DNA of 10,696 nt, taken from Schlegelella_A sp035493195. Its GTDB lineage: Bacteria; Pseudomonadota; Gammaproteobacteria; Burkholderiales; Burkholderiaceae_C. The translations under genes were made by a program, and so were the position numbers. Numbering within the stretch: position 1 is the stretch's first letter; every line of letters begins with the position of its first letter. Location of the stretch: the NCBI GenBank assembly GCA_035493195.1, contig DATJIM010000197.1, positions 1 to 10,696 on the forward strand. Reading direction: 5' to 3'. Below are positions 1-7,033 of the stretch, one piece after another. The notes under the pieces are model-generated. The model was given only the letters and a program-made list of their open reading frames with translations. It was not told the DNA's origin and ran no database searches.

Positions 1-1
1 G

Positions 2-406
2 CTCGAGCAGCAGCTCGGCCGCGCGCCGCAGGAAAGCGAGATCGCCAAGGAGATGGGAATCACGCTCGCCGAGTACCAGGACCTGCTCGGCAAGGTGCGC
101 GGAACGCAGCTCGTCTACCTCGAGGACATGTCGGGCTCGGACGGCGACAGCGACTTCCTCGACCGCCACGTCGCCGACGCCGAGGCGAACCCGCTCGCGC
201 AGCTGCAGGACGAGCGGATGCGCTCGGCGCTCGTCGACGCGATCAAGGCGCTGCCCGAGCGCGAGCAGTACGTGATGAGCATGTACTACGAGCACGACAT
301 GAATCTCAAGGAGATCGCGGCGGTGCTGAAGGTCACCGAGTCGCGCGTCTGCCAGCTGCACAGCCAGTCGATCGCGCGCTTGCGCGTCAAGCTGCGCGAC
401 TACTGA
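2..406 (+). CDS. fliA: Flagellar sigma factor FliA (sigma-28), C-terminal part
   Basis: This is the last 134 residues of an RNA polymerase sigma factor of the FliA/WhiG group, which directs transcription of late flagellar and chemotaxis genes. The 5' end lies outside the window. The visible part starts in region 3 (residues 1-25 of the fragment, with ESEIAKEMGI). An acidic linker follows (EDMSGSDGDS, about 41-50), and then region 4 with a helix-turn-helix at about 100-128 (LKEIAAVLKVTESRVCQLHS). LPEREQ-x-VMSMYYEHDMNLKEIA is very close to betaproteobacterial FliA. The gene ends normally with LRVKLRDY and TGA. A methyltransferase-like gene begins within 2-8 bases, so the two are probably co-transcribed. 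In the family, activity is controlled by the anti-sigma factor FlgM; no flgM is visible here. Identification is secure; only the N-terminus is missing. Confidence 0.95.
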   Translation, partial: LEQQLGRAPQESEIAKEMGITLAEYQDLLGKVRGTQLVYLEDMSGSDGDSDFLDRHVADAEANPLAQLQDERMRSALVDAIKALPEREQYVMSMYYEHDMNLKEIAAVLKVTESRVCQLHSQSIARLRVKLRDY

Positions 407-407
407 G

Positions 408-1154
408 GTGCAAGTGCGCGGCGCCGCGACGTGGCCGCTGCCGGCGCTCGCGGCGTGGCTCGCGTGCTGGCTCGTCTTCGTGCTCGTCGAACGGCTCGGC
501 GCCGCTGCGGCCGCTGCCGCGCTCGGCGCCGCCGTCGTCGGCGTCGCGCTGGCGCAGCGCGCGGCGTCGCGCTGGCGCAGGATCGTCGTCGCCGCCGGCT
601 TTCCGCTTTCGCTCGCGATCGTCCACGCCGAGCTGCTGCCGGCCTGGACCTGGCTCGTCGCGCTCGTCGCGCTCGCCCTCGTCTATCCGCCTGCGGCGTG
701 GCGCGACGCGCCGCTCTTTCCGACCTGGCGGCGCGCGCTGCGCGGCCTTGGCAGCGCGGTGCCGCTCGCGAACGATGCGGCGATCCTCGACGCCGGCTCG
801 GGGTCGGGCGCTGCGCTCGTCGAGCTGCGCCGCGAATACCCGCACGCGCGGCTGACGGGAATCGAGCGCAGCTGGCCGCTCTGGCTTGCGAGCGCGCTGC
901 GCTGTCGGTTCGCGCGCGTGCGGCGCGGCGACTTCTGGAGCGCCGACTGGCGACCGTACGCGCTCGTCTATCTCTTCCAGCGCCCCGAGAGCATGCCGCG
1001 CGCACTCGCCAAGGCAGCGCACGAGCTGCGTCCGGGTGCGTGGCTGGCGAGCCTCGAGTTCGAGATCGCCGCGCTCGTTCCGCAGGGCATGCTCGACGGC
1101 GACGACGGTCGCCGCGTCTGGCTCTACCGCGCGCCGTTCAGGTCGCGCGGTTGA
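408..1154 (+). CDS. Membrane-anchored class I SAM-dependent methyltransferase-like protein
   Basis: The protein has 248 residues. The first ~100 are hydrophobic, with about three or four predicted membrane segments (roughly 10-28, 30-50, 60-75, 78-95). They precede a soluble Rossmann-type domain. DAGSGSG at 128-134 is the SAM-binding motif I. GIERS at 151-155 supplies the acidic residue expected to hold the SAM ribose. GDFW at 174-177, YALVYLFQ at 184-191 and the ELRPGAWLASLEFE strand at 206-219 fit the later motifs. The small domain behind a membrane anchor resembles FAM173/ATPSCKMT-type lysine methyltransferases, but this is inference. The substrate is unknown. The start is GTG at 408, 1 base after the fliA stop. 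An in-frame GTG at 414 has better spacing from the GAGG at 405-408 and may be the true start. Position suggests translational coupling to fliA, so a role in flagellar or envelope modification is possible but unproven. Confidence 0.72.
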   Translation: MQVRGAATWPLPALAAWLACWLVFVLVERLGAAAAAAALGAAVVGVALAQRAASRWRRIVVAAGFPLSLAIVHAELLPAWTWLVALVALALVYPPAAWRDAPLFPTWRRALRGLGSAVPLANDAAILDAGSGSGAALVELRREYPHARLTGIERSWPLWLASALRCRFARVRRGDFWSADWRPYALVYLFQRPESMPRALAKAAHELRPGAWLASLEFEIAALVPQGMLDGDDGRRVWLYRAPFRSRG

Positions 1155-1180
1155 TCGGGCACGCGCGACCCGGTCGCGCG
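1141..1180. terminator. Alternative GC hairpins between convergent genes
   Basis: GGTCGCGCG occurs at 1141-1149 and again at 1172-1180, with its reverse complement CGCGCGACC at 1162-1170 between them. The central arm can pair with the left copy (9 bp, 12-base loop) or with the right copy (8 bp, 3-base loop). The element ends directly at the stop codon of the small minus-strand gene and overlaps the end of the methyltransferase gene. It is well placed as a two-way terminator, but no T-run follows on either strand, so termination here is an inference. Confidence 0.4.
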
Positions 1181-1321
1181 CTAGCTGCCGCCCTTGTGGG
1201 CGCGCTTGCCAGGGTTCTTCTTGCGCGTCGCGACGCCGCGCGCCTTGCTGCGCTTCTGCCCCGTCGGCTTGGTGCGCGACGGCAACGGCTTCGTGCTGCG
1301 CGGATTGCTCTGGTCGGCCAT
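1181..1321 (-). CDS. Small, very basic protein (46 aa)
   Basis: A 46-residue ORF starts at ATG 1319-1321 with a clear ribosome binding site (AAGGAG, 6 bases upstream on the minus strand). The protein carries 14 Lys/Arg and only one acidic residue (Asp3). It is also rich in Pro, Ser, Thr and Gly, and ends AHKGGS. There is no membrane segment, signal peptide or Cys. Such composition suggests an unstructured nucleic-acid-binding or ribosome-associated peptide, but I recognise no family. It lies 47 bases downstream of the outer-membrane protein gene and could be the last cistron of that run. A 6-bp inverted repeat (CGATCC/GGATCG, 1336-1356) sits just upstream. The strong Shine-Dalgarno site and lack of competing genes make it likely to be real. 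Confidence 0.6.
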   Translation of the reverse strand: MADQSNPRSTKPLPSRTKPTGQKRSKARGVATRKKNPGKRAHKGGS

Positions 1322-1368
1322 GGCTGCTCCTTGGTCGATCCGACTGTAGAGGATCGCGCGCGTGCGCG

Positions 1369-2883
1369 TCAGTTGCCGGCGGTGACGCCGTAGGTGAAGA
1401 CGACGCTTGCGCCGACGACGGTCGCGCCGAGCGGGCCCCGCAGCGATTCGATGCGACCGATGCCGAGCCTCAGTCCGACGCCAGGCGTCAACTGTGCGCC
1501 CGCGTACAGCATCGCCTGGCCGACGGCGCCATGGCTGTCGACGCCGCCGCCGCCGGCGGCACCGCCGAGCAGTTCTGCAGCGACGTGCCAGCGCGCCGAA
1601 ATCGGTTGCCACCAGCCGGCGCCGAGGAACGCCGACGTGTAGCCGCCGGCATTTCCGGCGAAGGCGGTGTGGGTCTGCAGGTTGAGGTAGATGTTGGGGG
1701 TCACGAAGCGGTCGATCCGCAACGTCGCCAGCGACATCGAGCGCGTCGTGCCGTCCTTGCGCGCCGCGTCGTACTGTTCGACGCCGGCGCCGAACTCCGT
1801 GCGCACCGGCTGCGTCGCGATGCCGCTCGAGCGCGGCCCGTCGAGCGCCCAGACGAGCGATGCGCCCGCGTGCACCGCGCGCAGCTCGCCTTGCGGGGCG
1901 CTCGTCACCCCGGCCTCGAGCGAGACGCCGAGGTCGTTGGAGAGACGGAAGATCCCGTACAGGGATCCCTTGACGAGAAGGCCGCCGCCGGTCGGCACGC
2001 TGCCGCCGCCGCCCATCCCCGCGCCGAAGCGAACACCGCCGTTGAGAACGTTGTGGACGAGCTCGGTCTCGACGCCGACGATGCCGAGGAACTCGGCGTA
2101 GCCTGCGACCGCGCTCTGTGTCGCGCCGTTCGCTTCGACGCCCCAGTAGCCGTTGCTGCCGATCGCCTGCTCGCCGCGCGCGCCCAGGTAGCCGATCGTC
2201 GGCACGGTGCGGCCGTCGGTGAGCGCCGATCCCGAGCGCGGGCGGTACGCACCCGCGACGAGCTGGACGCGATCGAAGCCGATGCCGCTGCGACCGGCCG
2301 CGCGCGTCGGCTCGTCGAGGCGGTCGGCGCGCGTCGAGCGGAACTCGTCGCTGATGTTGAAGACGAGCCCCCACTGCGTGCTCGCGATCTGGCCGTTCGG
2401 GAACTTGACGCGCGAGACCGACACGCCGAACGCGGTCGCGCCGAAGTCGGCGAGGAAGTCGAGATGCGGCCGCAGCATCAGCCCGCCGCCCTGCGGCGCC
2501 GCCGCACCGCCGCCGCCGCCCGCGTAGATGCCGGTCTCGATCCCGAACGGGCCGACGATGCGCTTGCGCCACGCGAGCTCGCCGCCGATCGTGAAGAAGC
2601 CGCCGCGGTGGCCGGTGATCGCGCCATAGACGGCGGGGCCGAGCGAGACGCCGTCGAGCCGCGGGACGTCGACGAGGTAGCTCGTGCCGACGAGGCCGAC
2701 CTTCTCGTCGCCGGGAAAGGTGACGTGCTCGAACGAAATGCGCGCGTGCGCCGATGGCGTCACCGAAGCCGTGTCGGCGCCGGCATCGGCAGCGCTCGCC
2801 GGCGCGGCGAACGCCGTCGCCAGCGCGGCGGCCGCTGCCGCGCGCACGAGCGCGCCGGCGTCGCGCGTCGCGCGCGATCGCAT
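1369..2883 (-). CDS. Predicted outer-membrane beta-barrel protein with three internal modules
   Basis: The protein has 504 residues when started at ATG 2881-2883. This start gives a classic signal peptide: basic MRSRATR, an Ala-rich core at about 11-27, and a cleavage site after PASA (28-31). The mature chain is made of alternating Gly/aromatic/hydrophobic strands typical of a beta-barrel. It consists of three related modules at about 47-176, 203-346 and 361-500. Each has a Gly cluster (122-126, 291-294, 444-447). A strand around FGVSVS (152-157), LGVSLE (318-323) or VGLRLG (469-474) follows. Each then closes with a turn and strand: GQIASTQWGLVFNI (164-177), GELRAVHAGASLVWAL (332-347) and GPLGATVVGASVVFTY (483-498). 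The last residues (TAGN) lack the usual terminal aromatic of BAM substrates. The start lies 10 bases after the amidohydrolase stop with no clear Shine-Dalgarno site, which suggests translational coupling. I know no family name; a channel or surface role is inference. Confidence 0.75.
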   Translation of the reverse strand: MRSRATRDAGALVRAAAAAALATAFAAPASAADAGADTASVTPSAHARISFEHVTFPGDEKVGLVGTSYLVDVPRLDGVSLGPAVYGAITGHRGGFFTIGGELAWRKRIVGPFGIETGIYAGGGGGAAAPQGGGLMLRPHLDFLADFGATAFGVSVSRVKFPNGQIASTQWGLVFNISDEFRSTRADRLDEPTRAAGRSGIGFDRVQLVAGAYRPRSGSALTDGRTVPTIGYLGARGEQAIGSNGYWGVEANGATQSAVAGYAEFLGIVGVETELVHNVLNGGVRFGAGMGGGGSVPTGGGLLVKGSLYGIFRLSNDLGVSLEAGVTSAPQGELRAVHAGASLVWALDGPRSSGIATQPVRTEFGAGVEQYDAARKDGTTRSMSLATLRIDRFVTPNIYLNLQTHTAFAGNAGGYTSAFLGAGWWQPISARWHVAAELLGGAAGGGGVDSHGAVGQAMLYAGAQLTPGVGLRLGIGRIESLRGPLGATVVGASVVFTYGVTAGN

Positions 2884-2893
2884 CGCCGGCGGC

Positions 2894-4183
2894 TCAGCCC
2901 GCGTTCGCGTGCAACCAGTCGACGGCCGCGTGCGCGAGCGCGCGCACGCCGAGCGGCAGCCCTTCCTCGTCGATGTAGAACAGCGGCGAGTGGTTCGGCG
3001 CCGCGGTCTTCGTGTCCTGCGTGGGCGGCGTGACTCCGAGGAAGAAGAAGAATCCTGGAACGACATGCTGGTAGAAGGAGAAGTCCTCGGAGCCGGTGAT
3101 CTTCGGCATCGCGATCATTTGGCTGGCGCCGGCGACGCGCTCGAGCGTCGGCAGCGTCGCGTGCGTGAGCTCGGCGTCGTTGACCGTCACCGGGTAGTTC
3201 TTCTGGATGCAGACTTCGCAGCCGGCGCGCGCCGCCGACGCGATGTGCTCTGCGGTGTCCTTGACGCGGCCGTGGATGTCGTCGCGCATCGTCTCGTCGA
3301 AGCTGCGGATGGTGCCGCGCATCTCGACGGTGTCGGGAATGATGTTGTCGCGGTTGCCACCCTTGATCGCGCCGACGGTGACGACCGCGGCCTCGTGCGT
3401 GAGGTCGACCTGGCGGCTGACGATCGTCTGCAGGCCGAGCACGACCTGCGCCGCGGTGACGATCGGATCGACGCCGCGCCACGGCATCGCGCCGTGCGTC
3501 TGCCGGCCCCGCACGGTGATCCGGAACTTGTCGGCGCTCGCCATCGCCGGCCCGGCGCGCCAGCCGATCGTTCCGGTCGGCAGGATCGACGTCACGTGCA
3601 GGCCGAAGATCGCGCCGGGCGCCGGGTTCTCGAGACAGCCTTGCTTGATCATCAGCCGCGCCCCGCCTTCCTCGCCTTCGGGCGGCATTTCCTCGGCGGG
3701 CTGGAAGAGGAACTTCACCGACCCCGCGAGCTCGGCGCGCAGGCCGGCGAGCACCGAAGCCGTCGCCATCAGGATCGCGACGTGGGCGTCGTGGCCGCAC
3801 GCGTGCATGACGCCGACCGACTCGCCGTTCCACGTCGTTCGGACCTTCGACGCGAAGGGCACCGCGGTGCGTTCCTCGACCGGAAGCGCGTCCATGTCGG
3901 CGCGCAGCGCGACCACGGGACCGGGCTTGGCGCCGCGCAGCACGCCGACGACGCCGGTGACGCCGACCTCGGTGCGCACCTCGTCGAGTTCGAGCGAGCG
4001 CAGATGCGCGGCGACGATCGCGGCGGTGCGCACCTCGCGGTTGCCGAGCTCGGGGTGCGCGTGGATGTCGCGCCGCCACGCGACGAGGCGAGGGACGATC
4101 GCGGCGACGGCGGCATCGATGCGGCTGGCGAGCGGAAGGACTTCGTTGGCTGGCACGGACGGCTCCTCGGCTGGAGTCGCCAT
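2894..4183 (-). CDS. M20D family metallo-amidohydrolase (N-acyl-amino-acid / hippurate hydrolase type)
   Basis: A complete 429-residue cytoplasmic enzyme expected to hydrolyse the amide bond of N-acylated amino acids, releasing the amino acid and a carboxylic acid. The M20D signatures are all present: HPEL at 43-46, HACGHDAH at 127-134, QPAEE at 161-165, GLHV at 194-197, SEDF at 365-368 and NHSPLF at 397-402. By analogy with plant ILL2 and related enzymes, Cys129, His131, Glu165, His196 and His398 bind the metals, and Glu164 is the general base. The dimerisation (lid) domain lies at about 210-320. The start at 4183 follows GGAGAC with good spacing. The kinase gene ends 35 bases upstream, and the barrel protein starts 10 bases downstream. 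The exact substrate (hippurate, N-acetyl amino acid, indole-acetyl conjugate) cannot be read from sequence. Confidence 0.95.
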   Translation of the reverse strand: MATPAEEPSVPANEVLPLASRIDAAVAAIVPRLVAWRRDIHAHPELGNREVRTAAIVAAHLRSLELDEVRTEVGVTGVVGVLRGAKPGPVVALRADMDALPVEERTAVPFASKVRTTWNGESVGVMHACGHDAHVAILMATASVLAGLRAELAGSVKFLFQPAEEMPPEGEEGGARLMIKQGCLENPAPGAIFGLHVTSILPTGTIGWRAGPAMASADKFRITVRGRQTHGAMPWRGVDPIVTAAQVVLGLQTIVSRQVDLTHEAAVVTVGAIKGGNRDNIIPDTVEMRGTIRSFDETMRDDIHGRVKDTAEHIASAARAGCEVCIQKNYPVTVNDAELTHATLPTLERVAGASQMIAMPKITGSEDFSFYQHVVPGFFFFLGVTPPTQDTKTAAPNHSPLFYIDEEGLPLGVRALAHAAVDWLHANAG

Positions 4184-4213
4184 TGTCTCCGCGCCTGCCG
4201 CCGGGGTGCTGGC

Positions 4214-4234
4214 CCGGATCAGCCGTCGATCCGG
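4214..4234 (-). other. Hairpin across the histidine kinase stop codon
   Basis: CCGGATC (4214-4220) and GATCCGG (4228-4234) form a 7-bp stem with a 7-base loop covering the kinase stop codon, 31 bases before the amidohydrolase start. It has no T-run. It may lower read-through or set relative expression of the two genes, or it may be chance. Confidence 0.3.
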
Positions 4235-5562
4235 AGCCCGGTCGGGCTGTCGTGGCCGGCTTCGCGCCCTTCGGCGTCGGCCGGATCGGCCGGAATCGTG
4301 ACCGTGAACGTCGTGCCGCGGCCGGGCCGGCTGGTCACCTCGACCTCGCCTCCGAGGCGGTCGACGAGGGTGCGCACGATCGCCAGGCCGATTCCCGACC
4401 CTTCGCCGCGCCGCGCCGACGCTGCGAGGGTGCGGTCGGGCGACAGCAGGGTCGGCAGCATCGCCTCGGGGATGCCGGGGCCGGTGTCCGAGACGGTGAA
4501 GTCGAGGACGCGATCGCCCGTGTGGTAGCGGCCGAGCGCAATCCGCACCTGGCCGGTCTCGGTGTAGCGGATCGAGTTGACGAGCAGGTTGGTGAGGATC
4601 TGGTCGATGCGCGCCGCGTCGCCGACGACGAACATCGCTTCGGGCGGAACATCGACGACCAGGTCGAGCTTCTTCGCGCGCGCGAGATCGAGCGCCGACG
4701 AGGCGACGCCTTCGACGAGCGCGCTCGCGTCGAACGGCTCGGGCCTGAGCTCGAGGTGGCCGGCTTCGCTCTTGGCCAGCGTCAGCAGGTCGCGCAGGTG
4801 GGTGTTGAGGAGCAGCGACGAGCGACGGATGCGCTGCAGCAGATCGTCGTCGGGGCTCGCCCGCGGCCCCTGGCGCAGCGCGAGGACGTCGAGCGCCGAG
4901 ACGATCCCCTGCAGCGGCGAGCGCAACTCGTGGCTGACGCGGGCGAGAAAGGCGCTGCGCGCCGCCACCGCGTCGTTGATCGCCGCTAGGCGCGCGCGCT
5001 CCTCATCGATCGCGCGCAGCGCGTGGATGCGGCGGATCAGCGAGGCGAAGAACAGCGGAACGAGCGCCAGGGTGACGAAGAAGGTCAGGACGAGCTCGAT
5101 CCGGTCGAGCCACGACGGGTCGACGAAGAAGAGCAGCGACGCGACGAGCGCTGCCGACCACGACAGATACATGGTGCGCAGGCCGAAGCGGATGCCGTCG
5201 CGCAGGACGACGACGAAGAGCAGCGGATCGGCGAACGCGAAGCTGCGCGGGTCGAGCGCGAGGACCGCGGTCAGGAAGAACACGTCGCCGACGAGGAAGA
5301 AGTAGAGCAACGCTGCGCTGCCCGGCCGCTGCCGGCGCAGCAGCAGATAGGCGACGGCGAGAACCAGGTAGACGGCGTCGACCACGAGCAGCAGCTCGCG
5401 CGCCGCGTCGATCCGGCCGACGAAGCGGTCGTAGCTCCAGACGGCGGCGACGCAGAGACATCCGGCGATCCGCGGCCAGGCGCCGGCGCGCTCGTGCTCG
5501 CGGCGCGCCGGCGCGGTGTGGGCGTCGAACAGGCGCGCGGGATTGGAAAGAACGGACGTCAC
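4219..5562 (-). CDS. Membrane-bound sensor histidine kinase with RpfC-like sensor region
   Basis: With the GTG start at 5560-5562 the protein has 447 residues. An N-terminal region of about five membrane helices (roughly 33-47, 57-75, 84-103, 113-146, 157-176) leads through a charged helix (180-202) into the HisKA domain. The H-box is SHELRSPL, with phospho-acceptor His211. The HATPase domain has an N-box with Asn329 (NLLVNSIRYT), G1 DTGPGIP (359-365) and G2 GEGSGIGLAI (386-395). There is no receiver or Hpt domain, and no response-regulator gene is adjacent, so it is an orphan kinase. The membrane layout, with a D/N-G-x-R-F/Y-G segment and a V-P-L-F/Y-F-x-S-L segment before the coiled linker, resembles the DSF sensor RpfC. 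The ligand is unknown. No Shine-Dalgarno site marks the start; the frame stays open upstream to 5700 but would then overlap argJ. Confidence 0.92.
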   Translation of the reverse strand: MTSVLSNPARLFDAHTAPARREHERAGAWPRIAGCLCVAAVWSYDRFVGRIDAARELLLVVDAVYLVLAVAYLLLRRQRPGSAALLYFFLVGDVFFLTAVLALDPRSFAFADPLLFVVVLRDGIRFGLRTMYLSWSAALVASLLFFVDPSWLDRIELVLTFFVTLALVPLFFASLIRRIHALRAIDEERARLAAINDAVAARSAFLARVSHELRSPLQGIVSALDVLALRQGPRASPDDDLLQRIRRSSLLLNTHLRDLLTLAKSEAGHLELRPEPFDASALVEGVASSALDLARAKKLDLVVDVPPEAMFVVGDAARIDQILTNLLVNSIRYTETGQVRIALGRYHTGDRVLDFTVSDTGPGIPEAMLPTLLSPDRTLAASARRGEGSGIGLAIVRTLVDRLGGEVEVTSRPGRGTTFTVTIPADPADAEGREAGHDSPTGLRIDG

Positions 5563-5681
5563 GCGAGTCGAGGGAAGCAGAGGCGCGAGTCTGCACGACG
5601 CGCGCCGTCGCTCCAAGCGATCGCCGTTCGTCGCGGCGAAAGCGCCGACAATCGCGCGTCCGAATACCGCCGCCGATCGCC
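5563..5681. promoter_or_regulatory. Divergent intergenic region between the kinase and argJ
   Basis: This 119-base gap separates the start of the minus-strand kinase gene from the plus-strand argJ start and must hold at least one promoter for each, if they are first cistrons. I find no -35/-10 pair good enough to call, and no strong Shine-Dalgarno site before either start. Confidence 0.4.
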
Positions 5682-6911
5682 ATGGCCGTCCACCTCGCAC
5701 CTCCCGACCCGAAAGCGCTCTTTGCCGTCGCCGGCGTCACGCTCGGCACCGCGATGGCCGGTGTGCGCAAGGCGAATCGGCGCGACGTCCTCGTCGTCCG
5801 GATCGACGCCGGCGCCGCCGTCGCCGGCGTCTTCACGTCGAACCGCTTCTGCGCCGCACCGGTGCAGCTCTGCCGCGAGCATCTCGCCGCCGGCGACGAC
5901 GTCCGCGCGCTCCTCGTCAACACCGGCAACGCCAACGCCGGCACCGGTGCCGACGGCCTCGAACGTGCACGCTCGACATGCGCAGCGCTGGCGCGGCTCA
6001 TCGGCTGCGCGCCCAGGCAGGTGCTGCCGTTCTCGACCGGCGTCATCATGGAGACGCTGCCGCACGAGCGGATCGAGGCGGCGCTGCCTGCGGCGCTCGC
6101 GGCGGCGCGCGCCGACGCGTGGGCCGAGGCGGCCGAAGCGATCATGACGACCGACACCGTGCCGAAGGCGGCGTCGACGCGGATCGAGCTCGGCGGCAAG
6201 GCGGTCGCGGTCACCGGCATCAGCAAGGGCGCGGGGATGATCCGCCCCGACATGGCCACGATGCTCGGCTTCCTCGCCACCGATGCGAAGGTCGCACCGG
6301 CTCTCCTCGATCAGCTCGTGCGCGAAGCCGCCGACGCGTCGTTCAACTGCATCACGATCGACGGCGACACGTCGACCAACGATTCGTTCGTCGTCGTCGC
6401 GACCGGCTGCGCCGGCAACGCCGAGGTGACGAGCCTCGACTCTCCCGACGGTCGCGCGCTGCGCGACGCCGTCGTCGCGGTCGCGCAGCGGCTCGCGCAA
6501 GCGATCGTCCGCGACGGCGAGGGTGCGACCAAGTTCATCACCGTGACCGTCGACGGCGGCAGGGAGGTCGCCGAGTGCCGCAAGGCCGCGTATGCGATCG
6601 GCCACTCGCCGCTCGTCAAGACGGCGTTCTTCGCGAGCGACCCGAACCTCGGCCGCATCCTTGCTGCCGTTGGCTACGCCGGCATCGGCGACCTCGACCA
6701 GACCAGGATCGATTTGTTCCTCGACGACGTCCACGTCGTCGAGGGCGGCGGCCGGCGCCCGAGCTACCGCGAGGAAGACGGCCAGCGGGTGATGAAGAAG
6801 AGCGAAATCACGGTGCGAGTCGACCTCCACCGCGGCGACGCGTCGGCGACCATCTGGACGTGCGACTTCAGCACCGACTACGTCCGCATCAACGCCGACT
6901 ACCGCTCCTGA
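5682..6911 (+). CDS. argJ: Bifunctional glutamate N-acetyltransferase / ornithine acetyltransferase
   Basis: A complete 409-residue ArgJ. It moves the acetyl group from N-acetylornithine to glutamate in the cyclic arginine pathway, and bifunctional forms also acetylate glutamate from acetyl-CoA. The precursor cleaves itself into alpha and beta chains between Ala192 and Thr193, in the motif KGAGMIRPDMATMLGF (182-197); Thr193 becomes the nucleophile. Other family marks are NTGNANAGTG (80-89), STGVIMETLP (118-127) with the oxyanion-hole Thr-Gly, MTTDT (155-159), and the C-terminal WTCDFSTDYVRINADY. Arg188-Pro-Asp190 replaces the more common x-Pro-Asn, a conservative change. Length is as expected. 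The gene stands alone, with no other arg gene in the window. It is closed by an intrinsic terminator at 6941-6975. Mono- versus bifunctional activity cannot be decided by reading. Confidence 0.97.
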   Translation: MAVHLAPPDPKALFAVAGVTLGTAMAGVRKANRRDVLVVRIDAGAAVAGVFTSNRFCAAPVQLCREHLAAGDDVRALLVNTGNANAGTGADGLERARSTCAALARLIGCAPRQVLPFSTGVIMETLPHERIEAALPAALAAARADAWAEAAEAIMTTDTVPKAASTRIELGGKAVAVTGISKGAGMIRPDMATMLGFLATDAKVAPALLDQLVREAADASFNCITIDGDTSTNDSFVVVATGCAGNAEVTSLDSPDGRALRDAVVAVAQRLAQAIVRDGEGATKFITVTVDGGREVAECRKAAYAIGHSPLVKTAFFASDPNLGRILAAVGYAGIGDLDQTRIDLFLDDVHVVEGGGRRPSYREEDGQRVMKKSEITVRVDLHRGDASATIWTCDFSTDYVRINADYRS

Positions 6912-6940
6912 CATCCGCAATCCTGTGGATGCACGTGCGC

Positions 6941-6975
6941 GTCACGTCGGCGCGCCGCAACGGCGGTGACTTTTT
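6941..6975 (+). terminator. Intrinsic terminator after argJ
   Basis: GTCAC (6941-6945) pairs with GTGAC (6966-6970), and CGCCG (6953-6957) pairs with CGGCG (6961-6965) around a CAA loop. The 3' arm is continuous and the 5' arm has a 7-base bulge. Five T residues follow immediately (6971-6975). It lies 30 bases after the argJ stop. Confidence 0.75.
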
Positions 6976-6978
6976 GCC

Positions 6979-7008
6979 TTGCCGCGCGGGTGAAGGCGCT
7001 GGTACGAT
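6979..7008 (+). promoter_or_regulatory. Sigma70-like promoter for the leader and MFS-GNAT operon
   Basis: A -35 box TTGCCG (6979-6984) is followed after 18 bases by a -10 box TACGAT (7003-7008). It sits just behind the argJ terminator T-run. Transcription would start near 7015-7017, about 20 bases before the leader ORF at 7034. No other promoter-like pair stands out between argJ and the exporter. Confidence 0.55.
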
Positions 7009-7033
7009 GACGGCGCACTTCAAAGAGCGTCCC

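Noticed and set aside
1342..1356. Possible separate promoter for the 46-aa gene (TACAGT-like box on the minus strand).
   Set aside because: No suitable -35 box at the right distance; the region is better described by a small inverted repeat and a ribosome binding site.
886..3033. Very long plus-strand open frame across the methyltransferase end and the barrel gene.
   Set aside because: It is an artefact of GC-rich DNA with few stops. It is Arg/Ala-rich, lacks domains, and runs antisense to a well-supported gene with a signal peptide.
2684..4528. Long plus-strand open frame opposite the amidohydrolase and barrel genes.
   Set aside because: The minus-strand M20D gene has every catalytic motif; the opposite frame has none and low-complexity composition.
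4183..4989. Plus-strand open frame opposite the kinase catalytic domain.
   Set aside because: The H, N, G1 and G2 boxes are on the minus strand; the plus frame shows no recognisable domain.
5559..6920. Long minus-strand open frame opposite argJ.
   Set aside because: The plus-strand argJ is complete with its self-cleavage motif; the antisense frame is a mirror of its codon bias.
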